Shown: piece by piece, positions 38,961 through 47,347 of the stretch
Layout: every line of letters begins with the position of its first letter
Numbering within the stretch: position 1 is the stretch's first letter
Made by a program: the position numbers and the translations under genes
Assembly (NCBI GenBank): GCA_942491345.1
Contig: CALOAN010000010.1
Span: 62,001 to 126,000, forward strand
DNA length: 64,000 bases
Reading direction: 5' to 3'
Source: JAHEEL01 sp942491345
GTDB taxonomy: Bacteria > Actinomycetota > Acidimicrobiia > Spongiisociales > UBA5794
The notes under the pieces: model-generated
Seen by the model: the letters and a program-made list of their open reading frames with translations, nothing else
Databases searched by the model: none
What the model was told of the DNA's origin: nothing

Positions 38961-40673
38961 TCAGCCGACCTGGCCGTAGACGGGGAGCCAATGCGGCCAG
39001 CCCCAGAGGAACTGGTCGTCGGCGTTGCCTTGGGTGTTGGTGTAGCGCAGGTAGAAGGTGCGGTCCGTCGGCCGGTAGAGGCCCGGTGTGTCGATGCCGT
39101 CGTGGCTCCAGTCTCCGGCGACGAGGCGGTCGCCGGGATCGCCGAAGTAGAACTCGAACTCGGCGACGCCCTGCGTGTTGCTGTTGCGGAAGTACACCAA
39201 CCCCGTCGATTCGCGGTGCAGGCCGACGGTGTCGATGCCGTCGCCGTTGAAGTCGCCGACGAACGGCTTGTCGCCCGGGTTCCCGAAGTAGTAGTCGTAG
39301 TCCGCGGCACCGAGGCCGCCGTCGTCGGAGCCGAGGGTGTTGATGATGTAGACGCGGCCTTCGGACTGGCGATAGATCGACACCGTGTCACAGCCGTCGC
39401 CGTTGAAGTCACCCGCGATCGGTGTGTCGCCGGGGTTCCCGAAGAAGAACCGGATATCGGCGATGCCCTGCGTATTGGAGTTGCGCAGGTACACGTATCC
39501 GTCGGACTGGCGATACAACCCGGGCGTGTCCGTCCCACTGCAGTCCCAGTCGCCCATCATCGGGAAATCACCCGGATTCCCGAAGTAGAAGGTCTCGATC
39601 CGCCCGTCGCTCCCAGCGACGCGCCAGATTCCGGACACCGGATCGACCAGTCCCACCGGCTGGTGAATCAGGGGGCGCGGCTGCCAATTGAGTTCCGTGC
39701 CCCTGAATTCGTCCAGGACTCGCCGTGTGGCAGCGGACGCAATGTCGTAGGACCACAGTGCTCGGCGATCGTCCCACGGGTCCGCGTCGGCGTACAGGAT
39801 TTCGCCTCCCTCGGGCGACCAGACGGCGTGGCCACCTTGGGCAAGAACCGTCCGATTCGATCCGTCGGGTTCAACGGCGATGAGCTCACGAGTCCGATCG
39901 TCGCACAGCACCCGGCTTCCGTCGGGAGCCCAGTCAAGCGTGAACGACCAGGTGTCCGGCCTGCTGAGACACAGGTTGGATTGCCGGTTCGATCCGTCGA
40001 TGTCGACAACCGAGACGTACTCGGTTCCTGCCACATACCCACCGCCGGTCCACTCGATGAAGGCCAGCCGCTTGCCGTCCGGTGACCACTCCACTTCTCT
40101 GATGGTTGAGGGGACTCCCGGGCCGTTCGGTGGCAAACCAAGGCTCGGCGCTGCGATCAGCACCGCCTCCGATCCGTCGGATTCGGCAATCCATACTCCC
40201 GAGTCGTCGCCGTAGGCGATCTTCCGACCGTCGGGTGCCCACGACAGCATCGTGGCATCCCAGTGGGGGAACAGCACCTGGACGTAGCCGGTCACTGGAT
40301 CAACGATGCGGACCTGCATCGTGTCGTCGGATGCATAGTGAAGGAAGCCGAGCTGTGATCCGTCCGGCGACCATCTGGGTGTCGCGCTCCACGTGTGGAA
40401 GTCTCTGTCCTCGTCGGCGTCGTCGCCGAGGACGGTCTTGACGAACACACCACCATCGAACGTCATGCGCCGCGCGTTGGAGCCGTCCGAGTTCATGACG
40501 GAGATCTCCGTGAACGCACGACCGTTCGGCAACTCGTACCATTCGGTGTACGCCACCAGACCGGCCTCACCCGGGTTCGTTGCGCCGGCAGGCACTGCAG
40601 TGAGAGCGATCCCCGCCCCGGCAATCATCCATACAGCCAGCATCAGGAGTGTCCACTGCTTTGCCCCCGCCAC
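38961..40673 (-). CDS. Secreted PD40 / FG-GAP-like repeat protein
   Basis: A 570-residue secreted protein. GTG 40673 follows AGAGGAGG by six bases and begins a signal peptide (to about 32). Residues about 40-330 carry PD40/TolB-like repeats (WSPDGSQLGF, WAPDGRKIAYG, WSPDGKRLAF, WAPDGSRVLC, WSPEGGEILY). The C-terminal 230 residues are the shared module (GLVDPVSGIW, YFGNPGDFP, GDWDCSGTDTPGLYR, GDFNGDGCDTVSIYR and three more units). The two Cys residues in the first and second units are kept in all three relatives and could form a disulfide. An in-frame start at 40916 exists but would put 80 non-homologous residues before the signal peptide. Confidence 0.75.
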   Translation of the reverse strand: MAGAKQWTLLMLAVWMIAGAGIALTAVPAGATNPGEAGLVAYTEWYELPNGRAFTEISVMNSDGSNARRMTFDGGVFVKTVLGDDADEDRDFHTWSATPRWSPDGSQLGFLHYASDDTMQVRIVDPVTGYVQVLFPHWDATMLSWAPDGRKIAYGDDSGVWIAESDGSEAVLIAAPSLGLPPNGPGVPSTIREVEWSPDGKRLAFIEWTGGGYVAGTEYVSVVDIDGSNRQSNLCLSRPDTWSFTLDWAPDGSRVLCDDRTRELIAVEPDGSNRTVLAQGGHAVWSPEGGEILYADADPWDDRRALWSYDIASAATRRVLDEFRGTELNWQPRPLIHQPVGLVDPVSGIWRVAGSDGRIETFYFGNPGDFPMMGDWDCSGTDTPGLYRQSDGYVYLRNSNTQGIADIRFFFGNPGDTPIAGDFNGDGCDTVSIYRQSEGRVYIINTLGSDDGGLGAADYDYYFGNPGDKPFVGDFNGDGIDTVGLHRESTGLVYFRNSNTQGVAEFEFYFGDPGDRLVAGDWSHDGIDTPGLYRPTDRTFYLRYTNTQGNADDQFLWGWPHWLPVYGQVG

Positions 40674-40943
40674 GACGGCCTCCTCTAGCTCGGTGACCCT
40701 CCCAGCACAACGCATCGCAGTTGATGCGGCTAGAGAACAACGACCCTCGTTCCGGTCCATCCGCCAACTCGCGGCGGCTCCTCCGCGATCGGTTGGAGGG
40801 CTGGCGATGGAGATCGTTCGCTGCGGCAATCGATTCCAACGGGGATTAACGAGGGTGGCTGCTGTAGGCTTGCGCCCCGAACGCGGCAGCCGTGGCAGAC
40901 GGCTTTGTTTCCGCACGAATCACAACAGAGCCAGAGGAAGAAC

Positions 40944-41885
40944 GTGGTCGCTCAGGGTTCAGCCGTCATCGTCACGGGTGGAAAAGGCTTTCTCGGCCGA
41001 TTTGTCGTTGATGAACTCGCAGCCCGCGGCTACGACGACGTGATACCCCTGGGTTCGGCAGACTGCGATCTGGTGGACGCCGGAGCCACGGATGACCTCT
41101 TCGCGCGTATCCGGCCTGCAAGTGTGATCCACGCTGCGGCCGCCGTTGGCGGAATCGGAGCGAACAAAGACAACCCGGGCTGGTTTTCCTACGCGAACAG
41201 TGTGATGGGCGCCAACGTCCTCGAAAGTGCCAGGCGGCACGGCGCCGCGAAGGTCGTCTCGATCGGAACGATCTGTGTCTATCCCGGGGATGCACCGGTG
41301 CCGACACCCGAGTCTGCGATGTTCGAGGGATTCCCGGCGGGAGACACTGCCCCCTACGGCATTGCCAAGCGCAATCTGTGGATGATGGGCACCGCCTACC
41401 GGGAGCAGTATGGGCTCAACGCCGTCTTCCTGATTCCGACCAACCTCTTCGGCCCCTACGACCACTTCGAGGAGTCACGCTCTCATGTGATTCCGGCGCT
41501 GATCCGCCGCTTCATCGACGCCCGAGAGAACGGCGATCCTGAGGTTGTGATTTGGGGCGATGGAAGCGCCACCCGCGAGTTCCTCTACGTCTCGGATGCC
41601 GCCCGCGGCATCGTCGATGCCCTCGAACGGTATGACTCCTCGGATCCGGTGAACCTCGGCACAGGCTATGAGGTGTCGATCAAGGCGTTGGCCGAGGAAA
41701 TCCGCGAACAGGTCGGCTACACCGGCCGTTTGACGTGGGACACGGACAAGCCGACCGGGGCTCCGAGGCGCAGCCTTGCCGTGGAGCGGGCCAGGGAACG
41801 GATGGGGTTTGAAGCGAAGGTGAGCCTGGAGGAAGGCCTCCGGCAGACGATCGACTGGTACGAGAATGAACGCAAGGGGGAGTGA
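40944..41885 (+). CDS. NAD-dependent epimerase, GDP-L-fucose synthase-like
   Basis: A 313-residue extended SDR enzyme. N-terminal NAD(P) motif GGKGFLGRF, the SIGTICVYPGD segment and the catalytic YGIAKRN (YxxxK) are visible, with PTNLFGPYDHF as in GDP-fucose synthases. The family makes GDP-L-fucose or related 6-deoxy or heptose sugars by epimerisation and reduction; no GDP-mannose dehydratase is nearby, so the sugar is uncertain. GTG 40944 was chosen for the position of the Rossmann fold; its ribosome-binding site (AGAGGAAG) is close. First of three clustered sugar genes. Confidence 0.8.
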   Translation: MVAQGSAVIVTGGKGFLGRFVVDELAARGYDDVIPLGSADCDLVDAGATDDLFARIRPASVIHAAAAVGGIGANKDNPGWFSYANSVMGANVLESARRHGAAKVVSIGTICVYPGDAPVPTPESAMFEGFPAGDTAPYGIAKRNLWMMGTAYREQYGLNAVFLIPTNLFGPYDHFEESRSHVIPALIRRFIDARENGDPEVVIWGDGSATREFLYVSDAARGIVDALERYDSSDPVNLGTGYEVSIKALAEEIREQVGYTGRLTWDTDKPTGAPRRSLAVERARERMGFEAKVSLEEGLRQTIDWYENERKGE

Positions 41886-41889
41886 ACGC

Positions 41890-43185
41890 ATGTACGACGA
41901 CAATCGCGTCTGCATCATGGGTATGGGGTACGTCGGCCTGACGCTGGCCGTGGCGATGGCGGAGAACGGGTTCAACGTTGACGGCATCGAAATCAACCCG
42001 GACATCCTCGAGACGATCCAAGGGGGTCATGCCCACTTCTACGAGGCCAACCTCGACTACATGATCCGCAGGAACCTGGAGAAGGGACGACTCCGGTTCA
42101 GCGAGACGATCCCCGAGGGCGAGGCCTTCGACGTCTATGTGGTGACCGTCGGAACACCGCTGGACGACAATCAGAAGCCGCGTATGGATCTCGTCGAGCG
42201 TGTCACGAAGCAGGTCGGCGAGCATATGGCCGGCGGATCCCTCGTTGTGTTGCGTTCAACCGTTCGCCTTGGTGCCACGCTCAACGTCGCGAAGCCCAAC
42301 CTGGACGCAACGGGGAAGGAATTCGATCTCGCATTCTGCCCGGAGCGGACGACGGAGGGTCGAGCGCTCGCCGAGCTTCCCGTGCTTCCGCAGGTCGTCG
42401 GCGGTATGAATCGGCGCTCGCAGGATCGGGCCGTTGGTGTGTTCCGTCGGATCACTCCGACGATCCTTCAGGTGTCGGACATCCAGACGGCTGAACTGAT
42501 CAAGCTGCTCGACAACTCCTTCCGTGACCTGTTCTTCGGATTCGGCAACGAGGTTGCCTTGCTGTGCGAAGCGATCGGGGCTGATGCCACAGAGGTGATC
42601 AAGACCGCCAACCTCGGGTACGAGCGCACCAACATCGCGTGGCCCGGATTCGTTGGAGGACCGTGCCTCGAAAAGGACCCGCATATCCTCATCGAGTCGC
42701 TGGAGCACACCGGCTTTGTGCCCAAGATGATCCAGACGGCTCGCCAGCTGAATGAAGATCTCGTCGGCCATGTCTTCGACCGGACGATGGCGATGATCGA
42801 AGACCAGGACGACCTAACCGTGACGATCATGGGAATGGCGTTCAAGGGGCGCCCCGATACCGATGATCTGCGCGGGTCTCCGTCGCTCTGGATGATCGAC
42901 CACATCCGCAAGGAGCTGCCCAGCGCCACGATCAGAGCGCAGGACTACATCGTCAAGGATGCGGCCATCCGGGAGCTCGGCGTGGAACCGGTCGACGACA
43001 GCGAGGCGTTCAACGGGAGCGACGTCGTATTCATCCTCAACAACAACCCCCGCTACGAAACCCTCGATGTTGAGACGAGAGCGCAAGCCATGAATCGACC
43101 GGGTGTTATCTACGACGCCTGGAACGTTGTCTTCCCGAACATCGACCTTCCCGAAGGAGTGAAGCTCTGTGCCCTCGGATCGTAA
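41890..43185 (+). CDS. Nucleotide-sugar dehydrogenase (WecC/Ugd family)
   Basis: A 431-residue enzyme oxidising the C6 alcohol of a nucleotide sugar to a uronate. The N-terminal NAD fold begins CIMGMGYVGLTLA, the catalytic Cys is in GFVGGPCLEKD, and the C-terminal UDP-binding domain has MGMAFKGRPDTDDLRGSPS. The details fit UDP-ManNAc or GDP-mannose dehydrogenases better than UDP-glucose dehydrogenase, but the sugar is not certain. It starts four bases after the SDR gene's stop; its end overlaps the next gene by 17 bases. Confidence 0.85.
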   Translation: MYDDNRVCIMGMGYVGLTLAVAMAENGFNVDGIEINPDILETIQGGHAHFYEANLDYMIRRNLEKGRLRFSETIPEGEAFDVYVVTVGTPLDDNQKPRMDLVERVTKQVGEHMAGGSLVVLRSTVRLGATLNVAKPNLDATGKEFDLAFCPERTTEGRALAELPVLPQVVGGMNRRSQDRAVGVFRRITPTILQVSDIQTAELIKLLDNSFRDLFFGFGNEVALLCEAIGADATEVIKTANLGYERTNIAWPGFVGGPCLEKDPHILIESLEHTGFVPKMIQTARQLNEDLVGHVFDRTMAMIEDQDDLTVTIMGMAFKGRPDTDDLRGSPSLWMIDHIRKELPSATIRAQDYIVKDAAIRELGVEPVDDSEAFNGSDVVFILNNNPRYETLDVETRAQAMNRPGVIYDAWNVVFPNIDLPEGVKLCALGS

Positions 43186-44179
43186 GTACCTCGTAACCGG
43201 CGGCACCGGCTTCCTCGGTTCTGCTCTTGTGAGGGCGATGGTTGACCGGGGCGACGATGTCCGTGTCCTCGACAACAACTTCCGTGGTTCGGCGGAGAAG
43301 CTCGGCGCCGACTACATCGACCGAATCGAGTTCGTCGAGGCCGACATCCGCGACGCAGAGGCTGTTGACGAGGCGACCCGCGGCATCGACATGGTGTGCC
43401 ACCTGGCGTTCATCAACGGCACTCGGCACTTCTACGAGATGCCCGAGACGGTGCTCGATGTCGGCATCCGGGGAACCCTCAATACGTTGGAGGCGGCCAT
43501 CAAGCACGGCGTCCGCGACTATGTGTTCGCTTCCAGTTCCGAGGTCTATCAGACACCGCCGAGCGTTCCGACCGCTGAAGATGTGGTCACGTCGATTCCC
43601 GACACGCTCAATCCGCGCTATTCCTACGGCGGGGCGAAGCTGATCGGTGAGATCCTCACGTTCAACTTCGGCCGTGACCATTTTGACCGCACGATGGTCT
43701 TCCGGCCGCACAACGCCTACGGTCCCGACATGGGGTTCGAGCATGTGATCCCGCAGCTGGCCCTTCGGATGCAACGCGCAGCCGCGGAATCCACCGGTGG
43801 CCCGGTTCCGTTCCCGATCCAGGGTGACGGCAGCGAGACCCGGGCGTTCAACAACGTCGCAGACTTCATCGCCGGTCTTCTCCTTGTGATCGACAAGGGT
43901 GAAGATCGCAACATTTATCACATTGGGACGAACGAAGAAGTCGCCATCCGCGACCTCGTACTGAAGATCGCGGACCAGCTCGGCGTCGAGATCGAGATTC
44001 AAACGACCCCGAGCCCCGCCGGCGGAACCCCTCGCCGCTGCCCCGACATCTCGAAGCTCCAGGGCCTCGGGTATGTGCCGCAGGTATCGCTGGACGCCGG
44101 GCTCGCAGAGACGGTCGCGTGGTACGCGGATTGGGCTGCTGCGAACCCGCAGCGTGCCGAGGAACTCGCCCGCATCTAG
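43169..44179 (+). CDS. NAD-dependent sugar epimerase/dehydratase
   Basis: A 336-residue extended SDR protein with GGTGFLGSALV at the N-terminus, FASSSEVYQTPP and catalytic YGGAK. It resembles UDP-glucose 4-epimerases or UDP-glucuronate decarboxylases. Together with the two upstream genes it probably supplies a modified sugar for envelope polysaccharide. GTG 43169 lies inside the dehydrogenase gene. Confidence 0.82.
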   Translation: MPSDRKYLVTGGTGFLGSALVRAMVDRGDDVRVLDNNFRGSAEKLGADYIDRIEFVEADIRDAEAVDEATRGIDMVCHLAFINGTRHFYEMPETVLDVGIRGTLNTLEAAIKHGVRDYVFASSSEVYQTPPSVPTAEDVVTSIPDTLNPRYSYGGAKLIGEILTFNFGRDHFDRTMVFRPHNAYGPDMGFEHVIPQLALRMQRAAAESTGGPVPFPIQGDGSETRAFNNVADFIAGLLLVIDKGEDRNIYHIGTNEEVAIRDLVLKIADQLGVEIEIQTTPSPAGGTPRRCPDISKLQGLGYVPQVSLDAGLAETVAWYADWAAANPQRAEELARI

Positions 44180-44201
44180 CCAACTCCTGAACCCCGGCGG
44201 G

Positions 44202-45455
44202 TCACCCGCCGGCGCGGTCTCCGATCGGGGCAACACTCGCCGATCGGTCCTGGAACCAGCGGTCGTAGATCTGCTGATAGGTGCCGTCCTCGATCATCGC
44301 GGCGAGGTGGGTGTTGAGCACGGCGCGTAGGTCAGGCTGGTCTGTATCAACCCCGATCGCGACGACCTGACCGGTTGGTGTTGCGTCGACCAGCTCGCGC
44401 GTGGGAATACGGCCCGCCGCAACAGAGGGGTACACCGCACTCGAGACATAGGCGTCGACTTCTCCGGAACGGAGGGCGTCGGACACCTCCCGCGCGCTTC
44501 GAAACGCAATGACTTCCACCCCACTCGGCGCGAGGTCGGCTTCAGCCCACTCGGCCGATCGTGTGGCTTCGTCGACGGCGACGGCGTCGCCCGAAGAGAG
44601 CGCGTCGAACGACGTGACGTGGGTGTCAACGTCCGGATCGACCATCAATCCATGCTGGCGAACGAAGTAGGGGTCGGTGAACCGGATGCTCTCGAGGGTG
44701 AAGTCGAGCACGACCAAGCCCCCGACAAGCAGATCGAACTCACCGATGTCGGTACCGAAATACAGCTCCGCGAGGTCGGTCTCGATCCACTCCGCTTGGA
44801 CACCCATCCTCTCGGTCAGCTCATCGACTAGGTCGACCTCAAAACCCGTCAGATTGCCCGCGTCGTCGCGCTCTTGGAACACCGGGACGTAGATCGAATA
44901 GCCAATGCTCAGGACAATCGGGGCGACGGTGGTCGTCGTTGTGGTCGGTGCTCGCGTGGTTGTGGTGGTCGCGGCATCCGGTGCCGTAGACGCAGTCGAC
45001 GATGTCGCAACCGTTGTCGTTGATTCCGCCGCGTCCAGGTCTTGGTTGGCGCTGCCGGACAAGGTGATGAACGCGACAAAGGCGACTACGGCGGCCGCTG
45101 CGACCCCTACAGCGACGAGCATGAACGTGCGCCGGGAGCCCGGATCAGCAGCTCGAGCCGGCGGCGGCTCTGGCACCGGCTCCGGAGGTGGCGGACGCGA
45201 GTGCTGGGGTGATGGTGTGCCGGGAGGGGGTCCGGACGGGGGTCCCGGCGGAGGCGCAGGAGGCGGCTGCCGGGGTGGTGGTGTGCCCGGTGGTGTGCCC
45301 GGTGGGGGTCCGGGTGGAGGTCCGGGTGGGGGTCCCGGCGGAGGCGCAGGAGGCGGCTGCCGGGGTGGTGGTGTGCCCGGTGGTGTGCCGGGTGGGGGTC
45401 CGGGCGGGGATCCGGGGGGAGGTCCGGGCGGTGGCCCGGGCGGAGCGGGTGTCAT
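44202..45455 (-). CDS. Pro-rich membrane protein with a solute-binding (SBP_bac_3) domain
   Basis: A 417-residue protein in type II orientation. A cytoplasmic tail of about 105 residues is nearly all PPGPPPG-type repeats, followed by one helix near 115-137 (TFMLVAVGVAAAAVVAF), a Thr/Ala-rich linker and an extracytoplasmic domain of about 210 residues. That domain matches family-3 solute-binding proteins: GFEVDLVDELTERMG, EFDLLVGGLV and FTDPYFV. The ligand is probably an amino acid or small polar molecule; no ABC permease or ATPase is nearby, so it may be a sensor. The ATG overlaps the upstream stop by four bases. Confidence 0.75.
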   Translation of the reverse strand: MTPAPPGPPPGPPPGSPPGPPPGTPPGTPPPRQPPPAPPPGPPPGPPPGPPPGTPPGTPPPRQPPPAPPPGPPSGPPPGTPSPQHSRPPPPEPVPEPPPARAADPGSRRTFMLVAVGVAAAAVVAFVAFITLSGSANQDLDAAESTTTVATSSTASTAPDAATTTTTRAPTTTTTTVAPIVLSIGYSIYVPVFQERDDAGNLTGFEVDLVDELTERMGVQAEWIETDLAELYFGTDIGEFDLLVGGLVVLDFTLESIRFTDPYFVRQHGLMVDPDVDTHVTSFDALSSGDAVAVDEATRSAEWAEADLAPSGVEVIAFRSAREVSDALRSGEVDAYVSSAVYPSVAAGRIPTRELVDATPTGQVVAIGVDTDQPDLRAVLNTHLAAMIEDGTYQQIYDRWFQDRSASVAPIGDRAGG

Positions 45456-47347
45456 GTTGGACGTTTGATCAAGAGGACAGCGCCCGCAGCGAGCGCAACC
45501 CACGGGCCGAACGAGAGCACTTCGGTGAACATGTCCGCCAGCGCTGTGCCGACGGCTCCATCTTCCCAGTCCAGGGCGACTCGGAACGTCTGCATGAGCC
45601 AAAGGGTCGCGATGCCGCTTGCAACACCGCCGACGATGCGTTGGTATTGGCCGAGACGCTCGAAGAGGATGGTCGCGAGCGCTCCGACGCCGACGGCCAG
45701 GACCAGGAGGCCGATGCTGAACCAGCTCTCGTCGGGCTCGAGGCTCCAAAGGAACGCAATCGGCAGATCGAACGAGCCGACGAAGTCGCTGAACCAGGGC
45801 AGGAACGCGCTGACCAGAAGAGCGACGGCGGCAATCAGGGGCACAGGGTTCGCACGAGCTCTGGCGACGACATCGCCCGTCGCCGTCTCGGATGTGCGTG
45901 TACTGGTTGGTACCGGGGCGTGCCGGTCCTGCGGTCGGGGGAGCGCCTTCCCGATCGGGGCCAGCCGGCGCCCGTCGACCCACGCCTCCCATCCGTTCTC
46001 GGCTCGCACTTGAGCCCAATCCGCCTGCCGGTCCGTCACCTGCAGTTCCACGCCGGCGGCCAGATCGGCGATCGGTTCGGTAGCTCCATCCGGGACGTTC
46101 CAGGATCTGAGCCCTCCTACGGGTACGACGTGGGTTGCCTCCCAGGCCGCGTCGAGAGGTGCGGATTCAGCTCCGATCACGGCCAGCTCGTCGGGGAGAT
46201 CGACCTGGCGGTAGAGCTCGGCGGCTGGTGCCCATCCCTCGAGCGGACCGTTCGGGTCCTTGACGCTCGCCCATGCACCTGCCTCGCCCTCCACTTGGTA
46301 CCACTGGCCGGGCTGCAAGTATCCGGCTATGGCGGTGGTTGCAGCGAAATCGCGGACTGCTGTCTGCTCGAGTACATAGACGAATTCAGGCTCGTTCATG
46401 GTGGCTCGGCGCAGCGCACGGGTCATCTCATCGAAGTATTCCAACGGAGCGACCGTGCCGATCGTGATCGGCCTACCGGCGGGCGATCCGCCTGATCGGT
46501 GAGCGACACATAGCGGGCCACGGCCCCTGATGATGACGCGTTGTTCGTGCCGGAGCACACGACCGGTGTCGAACTGCGTGGTCTCGCACGAGATGGCCGG
46601 GAGCGGGTCCCTCCACCATGAGGAGAGAGTCAGCAGTTCCGGTCCCGGCCGCCAATGGTCTTGCTCGGCAACGAGAAGCCCCGCCTCGACAAGCTCTTGA
46701 ACGCCCCCGCCGATTCCATCGTCGGTCACAGGGGGCAGGAGGCCGGTGAGGCGCAGCATCGGCACGAGCCATCGAGCGTCGGTTGTCTCCGACCCGATAG
46801 CGTTCTGCTCAGCGAGGGACGGCCGATCGATTCGGTATTGCCCCTCCGGCTTGCGCTCCGCCATTGCAGTCAAGTACTGAAAGTGGATGGCATCGACCGC
46901 TGCACCGAGTGCTGCGAGCCCGTCCACACTAAGGACGATGGCGTCGATGTCGGCGGTCTCTGGAGGGGAGGACAACACCACCTGGGAAATCAGCGAGACC
47001 ACGTCGGTTTCGGACCAGGGGAACGACACTCGCAAACCGTCGCCCTCCAGCCAGCATCCGACGAGCCCGCCGACCTGGGGCCCACCGCCCAGAAAGTACT
47101 GTACGAAGCTGTGTGTTGCGCCGGGAACCGTGACCCTGACGCGCGTACGAGGATCCCTCAGCACCGTGAACGCCTGGCCCCATAGCTCGCCGGCGAGACC
47201 GCGGGCGGCCGGGGACTCCGCACCCGCCACCTCGCCGAGTCCGGCAAACGATGCGAGCGGCGAGGTCGGTGGGAGTTCACCGTTGGTGTCGACCAGCCAC
47301 GCTACTTCCGGCCGGGTCAGCAGCTCAGAGTAGAGATCGCCGGTCAC
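45452..47347 (-). CDS. Membrane protein with two SH3-like domains; N-terminus weakly EspG-like
   Basis: A 631-residue protein with no firm family assignment. Residues 1-330 are soluble; their pattern (YSELLTRPEVAWLV, ARGLAGELWGQAFTVLRDP, VGCWLEGDGLRVSFPW) recalls EspG-type chaperones of type VII secretion, but no single motif proves this. Two SH3b-like segments follow (PGQWYQVEGEAGAWASV and ADWAQVRAENGWEAWVDG). The last 130 residues contain four membrane helices (first IAAVALLVSAFLPWFSDFVG). The GTG start overlaps the upstream gene's stop. It belongs to the same operon as the Pro-rich proteins on each side. Confidence 0.6.
   Translation of the reverse strand: MTGDLYSELLTRPEVAWLVDTNGELPPTSPLASFAGLGEVAGAESPAARGLAGELWGQAFTVLRDPRTRVRVTVPGATHSFVQYFLGGGPQVGGLVGCWLEGDGLRVSFPWSETDVVSLISQVVLSSPPETADIDAIVLSVDGLAALGAAVDAIHFQYLTAMAERKPEGQYRIDRPSLAEQNAIGSETTDARWLVPMLRLTGLLPPVTDDGIGGGVQELVEAGLLVAEQDHWRPGPELLTLSSWWRDPLPAISCETTQFDTGRVLRHEQRVIIRGRGPLCVAHRSGGSPAGRPITIGTVAPLEYFDEMTRALRRATMNEPEFVYVLEQTAVRDFAATTAIAGYLQPGQWYQVEGEAGAWASVKDPNGPLEGWAPAAELYRQVDLPDELAVIGAESAPLDAAWEATHVVPVGGLRSWNVPDGATEPIADLAAGVELQVTDRQADWAQVRAENGWEAWVDGRRLAPIGKALPRPQDRHAPVPTSTRTSETATGDVVARARANPVPLIAAVALLVSAFLPWFSDFVGSFDLPIAFLWSLEPDESWFSIGLLVLAVGVGALATILFERLGQYQRIVGGVASGIATLWLMQTFRVALDWEDGAVGTALADMFTEVLSFGPWVALAAGAVLLIKRPT

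Noticed and set aside
44905..46495. Long Gly-rich open frames on the plus strand
   Set aside because: Antisense of the Pro-rich tail of the SBP protein; GC-rich codon mirror only.
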